The notes beneath the pieces were generated by a model. It was not told the DNA's origin and did no database searches. It saw only the letters and a program-made list of their open reading frames with translations. Both the position numbers and the translations under genes were made by a program. Below, piece after piece: positions 1-6,742 of a stretch of 7,626 nucleotides of DNA. The stretch is from Sedimenticola sp. (GTDB lineage: Bacteria; Pseudomonadota; Gammaproteobacteria; Chromatiales; Chromatiaceae). How positions within the stretch are numbered: position 1 is the first letter of the stretch; every line of letters starts with the position of its first letter. The stretch covers positions 1-7,626 of the forward strand of contig JAPHUG010000389.1 in NCBI GenBank assembly GCA_026197195.1. The letters are read 5' to 3'.

Positions 1-1854
1 CTGCGGGTCACTGATCATATCCCGTACAAATGAGCCATCGATTTTCAGATAGTCCACCGGCAATTGTTTCAGGTAGGCGAAGGAAGAGAGACCGCTGCCA
101 AAATCATCCAGGGCAAACCGACAGCCCAGCGCACGAAGCGATGTAATAAACTCCGAGGCGCGATCAATGTTGGTAATGGCCGCCGTTTCCGTGATCTCAA
201 AACAGATAGCACTGGCTGGAAATTGGGCCTCACTCAGTTGCTGTGTAATCTGCTTGAGGAGTGTGTGATCGCCAATTGAGTAACCGGATAGATTGATCGA
301 AATAAGACCAAAGTGCTCATCAAAGCGGGCATGGTAATTCATCCAGTTGAAGGTGTTTTCGATCACCCAGCGGTCAATCGCGTTGATCAGACCAAACCGC
401 TCTGCTGCAGGAAGAAATTGACAGGGAGAAATGATCCCTTCTTCCCTATCATTGAGGCGGAGTAGGACTTCAATGTGCCGGGATTCTGCCTTGTTCTTTG
501 AGAGGGAGGTAATGGGTTGAAAATAGAGGCGGAGTTGATCCTGCTCCAGGGCGTCGGTTAGCCGGTTGACCCAGCTCATCTCACTGAAGCGCTGTTCCAG
601 CTCCATATTCTCCGCATCAACAATGTGGTAACGGTTGCGACCGGTATCCTTGGCCGTGTAACAGGCGGCGTCTGCTGCACTGAGAGCGGTAGCGCTGTTG
701 GTGGTTGAGCGATCAATGGGGTAGACGCCGATACTGGCCGTAACCGTGAAGGTTTTGCTCCCCCAGGCAAAACGGAAGTTACGAATCGCCTCCAGCATCT
801 GGTCCGCTACATGGGTTGATGCCTCCAGGGCGCAGTGCCTTAACAGTACACCAAACTCATCCCCGCCCAATCGGGCCAGGGTATCACCTTTGCGCAGACA
901 GTAATTTATGACGGCCGTCAGATCGCGCAACATGGCGTCGCCCGCCCTGTGACCACAGGTATCATTAATGACCTTGAATTGATCAAGGTCGAGGTAAAAG
1001 AGTGTGTGCAGTTGTTTGTCGGCGTGGGCGGTGGCTACGGCTTTATCCACCATCCGTTCAAAGGACTGACGATTGATCAGGTGGGTCAATGAGTCATGGG
1101 TCGCCTGATGAAAGATCTGGCGGTGTTGATCGGTTGTTTGGCGCACTACGAGATAGGCTATCCCCAGGCTGGTTAGCAACAGCAGGGCTGTCAGCCAGAA
1201 CAGAAAACGTTCGGTATTGGCGTAGTCCCGTTGGCTGGCCTGAATCGCTTTATCCGTATTGAGTTGAACCAGCTCAACGAGTTGGTTTAACTGCGTCGAA
1301 ACAATGGCCTGTTCCACCTTTAATTGTGCTGCCAGCGGCTGTAGTTTCTCACTGGCTGCCCCGACCAGCAGCAGCTCCATCATGCTTTCAGTGAGCGGAT
1401 GGGCGTGCTGCAGCGCGGCTTCAATCTGCTGTAACAGTTTGCGTTCTTGGGTATTCAATGTGAGTGAAGAGAAGCTGTCTCTATGCACAAGGAAGCGGCT
1501 GAGGTGTTGGTTATACGCGCGTTGTTCTGATGCGCGCAGGAGCAGGTCGGGTTCGCGTTGTGCGTTGTAGAGGTTGCTGGTTTGGCGTTGGAGTGCGTCC
1601 CGCATACCATACACCAGCTCCAGTTTTTGACTGCTGAGATCGACCTGCTGGGTGACGTTCTGGTTCGCATTGCCCATTTGAATGATGGTAATGCTGACGG
1701 TTGCAAGCGCCAGAAGCAGGATGACAAGAAACCCCAGGGTTACGATAAACCCGGTGTCCCGCAGCGGCGATGAATTACCAGAAAGGTCAGCGTTTACAGT
1801 CTTGCTGCGAACGGCTTTTCCTGTCAGTTGTTTTTTTGGTGCTTTTTCTTTCAA
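1..1854 (-). CDS. Membrane-bound GGDEF-EAL cyclic-di-GMP protein (3' end cut by window edge)
   Basis: The minus frame is open from 1854 to the left edge (618 codons) with no stop; the end of the EAL domain is missing. Residues 36-58 and 217-237 are membrane segments flanking about 155 mostly helical residues, probably a periplasmic four-helix-bundle sensor like those of chemoreceptors (inference). No HAMP or PAS domain separates the second segment from the GGDEF domain (about 250-410). That domain has GGDEF at 330-334 and an RKGD inhibitory site at 321-324, exactly five residues upstream, so cyclase activity with product inhibition is expected. The EAL domain starts near 437, with EVL (462-464) for EAL, N521, E553 in FEITET, DD at 583-584 and K604 in LKIDG, so phosphodiesterase activity is also plausible; the last catalytic Glu is outside. 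The start is inferred as TTG at 1852-1854: a stop codon sits immediately upstream, and the first in-frame ATG (1675-1677) would remove the first membrane segment. It lies 130 bp downstream of the response regulator gene. Family certain; net activity unknown. Confidence 0.95.
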   Translation of the reverse strand, partial: MKEKAPKKQLTGKAVRSKTVNADLSGNSSPLRDTGFIVTLGFLVILLLALATVSITIIQMGNANQNVTQQVDLSSQKLELVYGMRDALQRQTSNLYNAQREPDLLLRASEQRAYNQHLSRFLVHRDSFSSLTLNTQERKLLQQIEAALQHAHPLTESMMELLLVGAASEKLQPLAAQLKVEQAIVSTQLNQLVELVQLNTDKAIQASQRDYANTERFLFWLTALLLLTSLGIAYLVVRQTTDQHRQIFHQATHDSLTHLINRQSFERMVDKAVATAHADKQLHTLFYLDLDQFKVINDTCGHRAGDAMLRDLTAVINYCLRKGDTLARLGGDEFGVLLRHCALEASTHVADQMLEAIRNFRFAWGSKTFTVTASIGVYPIDRSTTNSATALSAADAACYTAKDTGRNRYHIVDAENMELEQRFSEMSWVNRLTDALEQDQLRLYFQPITSLSKNKAESRHIEVLLRLNDREEGIISPCQFLPAAERFGLINAIDRWVIENTFNWMNYHARFDEHFGLISINLSGYSIGDHTLLKQITQQLSEAQFPASAICFEITETAAITNIDRASEFITSLRALGCRFALDDFGSGLSSFAYLKQLPVDYLKIDGSFVRDMISDPQ

Positions 1855-1866
1855 CTACTCTAGTCC
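1852..1866 (-). promoter_or_regulatory. Weak ribosome binding site and TTG start of the GGDEF-EAL gene
   Basis: On the minus strand GGA (1864-1866) lies nine bases before TTG (1852-1854), with a GAG closer in (1858-1860) and a TAG stop in the gene's own frame directly before the TTG. No in-frame ATG or GTG occurs between this stop and the end of the first membrane segment, so TTG is the only usual start codon that keeps the N-terminus. The weak Shine-Dalgarno match together with a TTG suggests low translation, fitting a signalling enzyme. This is inferred from sequence alone. Confidence 0.55.
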
Positions 1867-1984
1867 AGGGTTTATTAACTTCGCTCCCTGAATCTATCTG
1901 CTCCGGACAATAGCGGTTAATGGGATAATTATCCATCGGAATTTAAAGCATGGGCTCCCCGGTCAGCGGTTCCTCTTAGCGCGA
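1855..1984. other. Intergenic gap between response regulator and GGDEF-EAL genes
   Basis: These 130 bases are the longest non-coding stretch in the window. I find no convincing terminator (no stable hairpin followed by a T run on the minus strand), no -24/-12 sigma-54 promoter and no complete sigma-70 promoter. A GATAAT -10-like hexamer on the minus strand (plus positions 1928-1933) lies inside a palindrome but has no good -35 partner 16-18 bases upstream. The gap is AT-richer than the flanking genes and long enough for a separate promoter for the GGDEF-EAL gene, so read-through from the response regulator and independent transcription both remain possible. Confidence 0.5.
1923..1934. repeat. 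Perfect 12-bp palindrome GGATAATTATCC
   Basis: GGATAATTATCC equals its own reverse complement, and the symmetry does not extend beyond 12 bases. It lies about 70 bp upstream of the TTG start of the GGDEF-EAL gene. It could be a binding site for a dimeric regulator overlapping a -10-like hexamer. Its GATAAT/ATTATC halves vaguely recall Fur-type sites, but it is much shorter than a Fur box. As a perfect hairpin it would have almost no loop, so it is unlikely to be a terminator. A chance palindrome in AT-rich spacer is possible. Confidence 0.35.
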
Positions 1985-3331
1985 TTATTTCTCGGGTACC
2001 TCAATCCCGTAGCTGCGAATGCGGGTGTTGAGGGTAGGGCGGGAGATATCCAGAATCTGCGCAGCGCGCTTTTTTTCGTAGCCGGTGAACTGAAGAATAT
2101 TTTCAATATGCTCTTTTTCCAGTTCCTGAATACTCTTGATCATTAACGGTAGGCGTTTTTGGGTGGATTGGCTCTCCAGTTGGAGTGTCTCGGGCATCAG
2201 CACATCATTCGGTGAGAGTAATACGGCGCGCCGAAGGGCGTTTTCCAGCTCCCGTACATTACCGGGCCAGGGGTAACGTTTCAGCTGATCCATGGTCTCT
2301 TCCGGGATCATCTCAACCGTCCGCCCCATCTCCCGGCGGATCTTCTCCATGAAGTACTGAACCAGCAGGGGAATATCCTCCTGGCGTTCCCGTAGAGTGG
2401 GTAACTCAATAGTGACAACCTTGAGACGATAGTAGAGGTCCTGCCGGAAATCACCCTGGCTCACCAGCGTTGCCAGATCTTTGTTAGTGGCGGTGATGAT
2501 CCGTACATCGCTTTTGATGGTTTCATTACCGCCGACCCGCTCAAACTCACGCTCCTGCAGAAAACGCAGCAGCTTGAGCTGGATGTCGGGTGAGATCTCG
2601 GATATTTCATCCAGAAACAGGGTGCCACCATGGGCCAGTTCAAACTTGCCCAGCTTCTGTTTTACTGCGCCTGTGAAGGCCCCTTTCTCATGACCGAACA
2701 GCTCACTCTCGAGGACCGTGGGTGCCAGTGAAGAGCAGACCAGGGGGATAAACGGGTGGTTTTTGTACTGCCCATTGAAGTGAATGGCTCGGGCCACCAT
2801 CTCTTTGCCGGTACCACTTTCGCCATAGAGGAGCACCGAGGCCCGGGTATCGGCCACGGCACCTATGGTTTTATAGACGGCCTTCATGCTCTTGCTGCGA
2901 CCCACAATGACATTGGGTTGGTAGCTGCATTCAGTGGTATCGCAGAAGATGATCCCTTTTTCAGCGAGACTGGCCATTTCACTGATCTTGGCGATCACTT
3001 CATCCAGCTGATCCAGGTCGAGCGGTTTGCCCAGGTGGTCGATGGCACCCAGGCGGATCGCCTCGATAGCGGTGTGCATATCATCATAGGCGGTGATCAT
3101 GACAATCGGCAGCGCGGGTTTCTGTTGCTTGATCTGTTTGAGTACTTCAAAGCCATCCAGTTTGGGCAGCCGAAGATCCAGTAGAACCATGTCGACAGAT
3201 TCAGCAAGGGCAATGTCGACGCCCTGCTGGCCATCGCCTGCTGTGATGACATCGAAGCCCTCTTCAATCAAGTGCAGTTCCAGGGTTCGCCGGATGGCGC
3301 GATCATCATCTACTATCAGGGCTCTCTTCAT
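1985..3331 (-). CDS. NtrC-family sigma-54-dependent response regulator
   Basis: This 448-residue protein has the full three-domain layout and usual length of NtrC-type enhancer-binding proteins. The receiver (about 1-120) has the acidic cluster D8-D10, phospho-acceptor D52 in LLDLRLP, T80 and K102. The AAA+ domain (about 140-375) has Walker A GESGTGKE (170-177), the sigma-54-contacting GAFTGA loop (217-222) and Walker B in GGTLFLDEI (235-243). The C-terminus (about 402-448) is a Fis-type helix-turn-helix, KKRAAQILDISRPTL onward. When phosphorylated it should oligomerise, bind upstream activator sites and use ATP to remodel sigma-54 RNA polymerase. Its ATG overlaps the kinase stop as ATGA, so the kinase is almost certainly its partner and translation is probably coupled; its own Shine-Dalgarno (GAGA about 11 bases upstream) is weak. 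No essential residue appears lost. Target genes cannot be named, since I found no good -24/-12 element here; the transporter operon is a natural candidate. It resembles AtoC, ZraR and DctD only at family level. Confidence 0.96.
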   Translation of the reverse strand: MKRALIVDDDRAIRRTLELHLIEEGFDVITAGDGQQGVDIALAESVDMVLLDLRLPKLDGFEVLKQIKQQKPALPIVMITAYDDMHTAIEAIRLGAIDHLGKPLDLDQLDEVIAKISEMASLAEKGIIFCDTTECSYQPNVIVGRSKSMKAVYKTIGAVADTRASVLLYGESGTGKEMVARAIHFNGQYKNHPFIPLVCSSLAPTVLESELFGHEKGAFTGAVKQKLGKFELAHGGTLFLDEISEISPDIQLKLLRFLQEREFERVGGNETIKSDVRIITATNKDLATLVSQGDFRQDLYYRLKVVTIELPTLRERQEDIPLLVQYFMEKIRREMGRTVEMIPEETMDQLKRYPWPGNVRELENALRRAVLLSPNDVLMPETLQLESQSTQKRLPLMIKSIQELEKEHIENILQFTGYEKKRAAQILDISRPTLNTRIRSYGIEVPEK

Positions 3332-5169
3332 TTTTCAGTCTCGCGGTTGTTTTCTGTGGGTCCATCCAGCGGTAATAACAGAGTGAAGCAGGTTTTCTCT
3401 CCGGGTGCGCTATCGACGGTGATGGTACCCTGATGCCTTAAGACAATACCCTGCAGGGTGGGTAGTCCCAGTCCGCCGCCTGATACTTTGGTGGTGTAAA
3501 ACGGATCGAACACCTTTTCCAGGTCCTGGGTCGGAATGCCTTGACCGTTATCGATGACACTGAGCGACAGGTAGGGGCGGTGCCGGCGTACAATCAGGGA
3601 CAATTCACGCTGACCTGTCGCCTCTTCCAGTGACTCGATCGCATTGGATACCAGGTTAAGGATCACCTGTTCAATCTGTTCCGGGTCACACACCACGGTG
3701 AGCTCATCATTTAGCTGTAGTTCGGTGCTGATCTGTGCACTCGTGAATCGCTGTGAGAAAAGCTGCATGACCCGGTGGATGATGGGATTGAGACTGGTGC
3801 GTTCAAGCCGTAGGGGGCGTGCACGGGCAAAATCCATTACATCATTAACCAGGCGATTAAGACGCAGGATCTCCTCCTCGACAATGGTGAAGTGCTCTTC
3901 AAGAGGTCCCTCTGGTTTTGTGCGCTTGTGAATCATCTGGATATTCATGCGAATGGCGGACAACGGGTTACGTATCTCGTGGGCCAGACCCAGCGCCAGG
4001 TGCCCGACCGCGGCCAGTTTTTTGGAGGCCAGCAGCTCATCAAAGGTGGATTCCAGGCGGGCGCGTGCCTCGGCCAGGTCACTGGTCCGATGCGCTACCT
4101 GGATGGAGAGGGTGTGGTTCCAGGAGAGCAGGGCACTGAGCAAAATGAAGGTGCCGGTAAAGATGACCACTACCAGGGTGCCGGAGTAACGCTCCTGCTG
4201 CTGCATGAATGAGCTAAGCAGGTTGTCCACTTCCCGGGTCGGGGTGGCAACGCCCAGCGTCCAGAGTCGCCCCTCGATTCTTACGGGTTGGTACCCCACC
4301 AGCTTGCTGACAGCCTTGTTGGGGTCGGCGGGATCAACAAAGTCGTAGGTGTCGGTACCGGGCCTGCCATCTTGCATGGAAACCAGGAGGTCGTAGAGTT
4401 TGGGCCAGTGGGGAAGGAAGGTCTCCTTGAATCCCCGGTCGGTGACTCGACCCAGCGGATCAACCAGGACCGTTTGTTCGTTATTATCGATCAGCCAGGC
4501 AAAGCCGTGCTCTCCAATGCGGACTGAGAGGATCTGCCGTTTTGCCAGTTTGTCGAAGTTGACCGTGAACATGGCGACGCCGCCAAACTGGCCCTGCTTG
4601 TCATAGATCCCCTGAGCGACGATGAGGGCCTTGTCCCCCCGGTTCTGTCCGCCTTCCAGGCGCATGAACGGGGAGAGGTACATCTGTCCCGGCTTTCCTT
4701 TGTCTCTTGCCCATTGGTAGTAGTCCCTCCAGGCATAGTTTCGCCCCAGGGTATAGTCATCTGAAGGGTTGATGGCAACCACGGTGCCGTCCCGATCAAA
4801 CACCACCAGGTCGATGATATCGGTCTCCATCAGACTTTCGTACATTCTTTGCAGGCTGTTGGTTAGGCCTTCGGCCTGCACTCTGGTGGCACCCTGCTCT
4901 TCAAACAGGCTGGCCACCAGGCTCAGGTTTCTACGGTAGGTGGCAAAGGTCTCTTCGATCGAGTGAGCGGCCTGCTCCGCCAGCGTCAATTGCTGCTGGT
5001 TATACTGCTCGAAAAAGCGCTCCTGAGCTTCCAGTCGAACGGCGTCGGTGGTCTGTAGAATGCCAATCAATGCCGCAGTACTGACCGCCACCAACAGGCA
5101 GATAGCCACCCACAACCAGAACGGTTTGCTGATGCTGATAGAGCTGAATAGTCGATTGATCGGTTGCAT
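3328..5169 (-). CDS. Membrane sensor histidine kinase with periplasmic Cache-like domain
   Basis: This 613-residue inner-membrane kinase has membrane segments at about 17-39 and 330-350, enclosing some 290 periplasmic residues. That size and a Cache/PAS-like stretch (about 118-210: VVFDRDGTVVAINP, then WRDYYQWARDKG) followed by a second similar unit suggest a double Cache sensor, which typically binds amino acids, organic acids or similar solutes. No HAMP domain is seen; a short coiled coil (about 355-385) leads straight to the HisKA domain, as in DctB-type kinases. The H-box is AHEIRNPL with phospho-accepting H397. The ATPase domain has the N-box (N505, N509), G1 DNGQGIP (540-546), an F-box DPFYTTK (555-561) and G2 GGGLGL (564-569), all intact. 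It should phosphorylate D52 of the response regulator, whose start codon overlaps its stop. The ATG at 5167-5169 has GGA five bases upstream and leaves a normal cytoplasmic N-terminus. The ligand is unknown; position behind the transporter genes suggests a shared or related solute (inference). Confidence 0.95.
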   Translation of the reverse strand: MQPINRLFSSISISKPFWLWVAICLLVAVSTAALIGILQTTDAVRLEAQERFFEQYNQQQLTLAEQAAHSIEETFATYRRNLSLVASLFEEQGATRVQAEGLTNSLQRMYESLMETDIIDLVVFDRDGTVVAINPSDDYTLGRNYAWRDYYQWARDKGKPGQMYLSPFMRLEGGQNRGDKALIVAQGIYDKQGQFGGVAMFTVNFDKLAKRQILSVRIGEHGFAWLIDNNEQTVLVDPLGRVTDRGFKETFLPHWPKLYDLLVSMQDGRPGTDTYDFVDPADPNKAVSKLVGYQPVRIEGRLWTLGVATPTREVDNLLSSFMQQQERYSGTLVVVIFTGTFILLSALLSWNHTLSIQVAHRTSDLAEARARLESTFDELLASKKLAAVGHLALGLAHEIRNPLSAIRMNIQMIHKRTKPEGPLEEHFTIVEEEILRLNRLVNDVMDFARARPLRLERTSLNPIIHRVMQLFSQRFTSAQISTELQLNDELTVVCDPEQIEQVILNLVSNAIESLEEATGQRELSLIVRRHRPYLSLSVIDNGQGIPTQDLEKVFDPFYTTKVSGGGLGLPTLQGIVLRHQGTITVDSAPGEKTCFTLLLPLDGPTENNRETEK

Positions 5170-5255
5170 AGTGATCCATCATTCTACACAGAATCATTTT
5201 TAGTGCGCTATTGACAGGCCGCTTGGCAATCGGCTTGAGAGGCGCGCCGGGTGGT
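5170..5255. other. 86-bp gap between LivF-type ATPase and histidine kinase genes
   Basis: This spacer breaks a run of otherwise overlapping genes. On the minus strand it has a TAGAAT -10-like hexamer (plus 5181-5186) only 11 bases before the kinase ATG, with no acceptable -35 box at normal spacing. A weak imperfect stem (5218-5234: four GC pairs, one mismatch, two AT pairs) lacks a following T run, so it is not a good terminator. A GGCGCGCC palindrome (5241-5248) lies just after the LivF stop. Transcription may run from the transporter genes into the kinase, or an unrecognised promoter may sit here. Confidence 0.45.
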
Positions 5256-5981
5256 TCAGACGCCTAAATACTGTTTGTGAAGTTCGGGGTTTTCCAATAA
5301 TTCACGGGATCTGCCGTGGTACACCACCTCGCCCTTATTGAGAATGTAGTTGCGATCACAGATGGGCAACAAGGCATTGATATCCTTATCCACAATAATG
5401 GTGGCAATGCCGGTTGATTTGATGTGCCGGATAACCACCCAGATCTCCAGTCGAATCAAGGGGGCAAGGCCTTCGGTCGCCTCATCAAGTATGATCAGGT
5501 CCGGGTTGGTCATCAGGGCGCGGGCGATAGTCAACATCTGTTGTTCACCACCGGAGAGTTGGTTGCCCATATGGTTGAGTCGCTCCCCCAGGCGAGGAAA
5601 CAGTTCCAATACCCGCGCCAGGTTCCACTCATCCCTTCCACTGGGTCCTTTTCGGGCCGCCATGTGGAGATTTTCCAGGACAGATAGATTGGGGAATATG
5701 CCCCGATCCTCAGGTACAAAGGCAATGCCCTGACGAATGATTTGATGGGTGCTCAGTCGACTGGCGTCTTTTCCCCGAATGGTGATACGCCCCTGACGGG
5801 GAGGGGTGAGACCAATGATAGAGCGCAGTGTGGTGGTCTTGCCCATGCCGTTACGGCCCATCAGGCTGATGGTTTCACCAGGTTCGATATGGAGGTCAAT
5901 ACCATGCAGAATATGGCTGTCACCATAGTATGTATGCAGGCCTTCAGCGGCCAGCAGGGGTGGCGTGGCAGAGGGGGTCAT
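5256..5981 (-). CDS. livF: LivF-type ATP-binding protein of branched-chain amino acid (HAAT) ABC importer
   Basis: At 241 residues this is the normal size for LivF, the second ATPase of HAAT-family importers, which works on the cytoplasmic face with LivG to power LivH/LivM. Walker A is GRNGMGKT (42-49), the Q-loop region reads VPEDRGIFPNLSV (the LivF-like VPE form instead of Gln), the signature is LSGGEQQ (142-148) and Walker B with catalytic Glu is LIILDEATEG (162-171). The family-typical LivF ending KQYLGV is present. At the switch position, where many ABC ATPases have His and LivF proteins often have VEQN, this protein has VDKD (197-200); I believe similar VDK forms occur in a LivF subgroup, so it need not be a defect. 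The start overlaps the LivG stop by ATGA, and AGAGG (5989-5993) lies seven bases upstream. The kinase gene follows after 86 bp. Substrate is uncertain: leucine-type amino acids are the default, but urea, amides or aromatic compounds use the same family. Confidence 0.94.
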   Translation of the reverse strand: MTPSATPPLLAAEGLHTYYGDSHILHGIDLHIEPGETISLMGRNGMGKTTTLRSIIGLTPPRQGRITIRGKDASRLSTHQIIRQGIAFVPEDRGIFPNLSVLENLHMAARKGPSGRDEWNLARVLELFPRLGERLNHMGNQLSGGEQQMLTIARALMTNPDLIILDEATEGLAPLIRLEIWVVIRHIKSTGIATIIVDKDINALLPICDRNYILNKGEVVYHGRSRELLENPELHKQYLGV

Positions 5982-6742
5982 GCGGCATCCTCTTCGTCAT
6001 CATGTCCAAGATAGGCGTCCTGGACCGCCTTACTGTTACGAATCTGCTCTACACTGCCGGTCTCCAGTTCAGCACCATCGACCATCACGGTGATGGTGTC
6101 AGCGAGCGAGAACACGGCATCCATATCGTGCTCGATCAGGATTAATGTCTGCTCTTTCGCCAACGCTTTCAGCAGTTCGGTCACTTGTTGTGACTCTTCG
6201 CTGCCCATACCGGCCAGGGGCTCATCCAGCAGTAGCAGCTCCGGCTCGGTAGCCAGCATCATGGCGATCTCCAGTTGTCGTTGCTCACCATAGCTCATGG
6301 TGGCTGCAATCTGATTACGCCTGTTTGAAAGACCGCAGAGTTGTAGCGCACGATCGGCCCGACGATGCACCTCCCGGAGATGCTTTGCCGGTCGGAAAAA
6401 ACGCATCGAGGTTAACAGGCAGGATTGTGCACCAATCCAACAATTCTGCAGACAGCTGAAGCCGGGGAGGATGTTGGTTTTCTGAAAGCTGCGCCCAATA
6501 CCGATACGTGAAACCTTTTCCGGGCGGGCATCGGTAATGTCGTAGCCTTTGAACAGGATGCGACCACTACTGGGTAACAGCTCACCGGATAAAAGATTGA
6601 TCAAAGTGGTCTTGCCAGCACCATTTGGGCCCAGAATGGCGTGTACTTTTCCACGTTCAAAATCGAGAGAGATATTATCGGTGGCTTTCAATCCGCCAAA
6701 GTTTTTGCAGAGCTTTTCTGTTTTCAGGATGGTTTCAGACAT
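5978..6742 (-). CDS. livG: LivG-type ATP-binding protein of branched-chain amino acid (HAAT) ABC importer
   Basis: This 254-residue ATPase has the expected LivG length and features: the N-terminal KNFGGLKAT pattern, Walker A GPNGAGKT (38-45), Q-loop Q87 in GRSFQ, the SYGEQRQLEIA signature (150-160, typical of LivG in place of LSGGQ), Walker B LLLLDEP (169-175) with E174, and switch H205 in IEHDMD. LivG proteins also carry an insert with the N-x-x-x-G-A pattern, seen near 100-106. It pairs with LivF on the cytoplasmic side of the permeases. The acidic tail HDDEEDAA is a small oddity with no evident function. The start at 6740-6742 overlaps the end of the permease gene by 8 bp and has a good GGGAG (6748-6752) five bases upstream; the stop overlaps livF by ATGA. 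The three transporter genes are therefore one transcription unit. The protein lacks features that would separate it clearly into urea-specific UrtD, so the generic Liv assignment is kept. Confidence 0.95.
   Translation of the reverse strand: MSETILKTEKLCKNFGGLKATDNISLDFERGKVHAILGPNGAGKTTLINLLSGELLPSSGRILFKGYDITDARPEKVSRIGIGRSFQKTNILPGFSCLQNCWIGAQSCLLTSMRFFRPAKHLREVHRRADRALQLCGLSNRRNQIAATMSYGEQRQLEIAMMLATEPELLLLDEPLAGMGSEESQQVTELLKALAKEQTLILIEHDMDAVFSLADTITVMVDGAELETGSVEQIRNSKAVQDAYLGHDDEEDAA

Noticed and set aside
1304..1570. Plus-strand open frame rich in Ser and Cys opposite the GGDEF-EAL gene
   Set aside because: Its composition is typical of an antisense shadow, and the minus-strand frame is continuous through this region with a coherent helical sensor segment.
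2756..3184. Plus-strand open frame of 142 codons opposite the response regulator
   Set aside because: It lies wholly antisense to the receiver and AAA+ domains, shows no recognisable domain, and the minus-strand frame has complete family motifs.
5181..5186. TAGAAT as a -10 box for the kinase gene
   Set aside because: There is no acceptable -35 sequence 16-18 bases upstream and it lies only 11 bases from the ATG; too weak to annotate as a promoter.
5218..5234. Possible hairpin terminator after livF
   Set aside because: The stem is only four GC pairs, a mismatch and two AT pairs, with no following T run on the minus strand.
5223..5239. Plus-strand near-match to a sigma-54 promoter (TTGGCAAT-CGGC-TTGAG)
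   Set aside because: The essential -12 GC is GA, the -24 block is only partly matched, and it would point rightward, antisense into livF.
5241..5248. GGCGCGCC palindrome
   Set aside because: An 8-base GC palindrome is common by chance and nothing nearby gives it a function.
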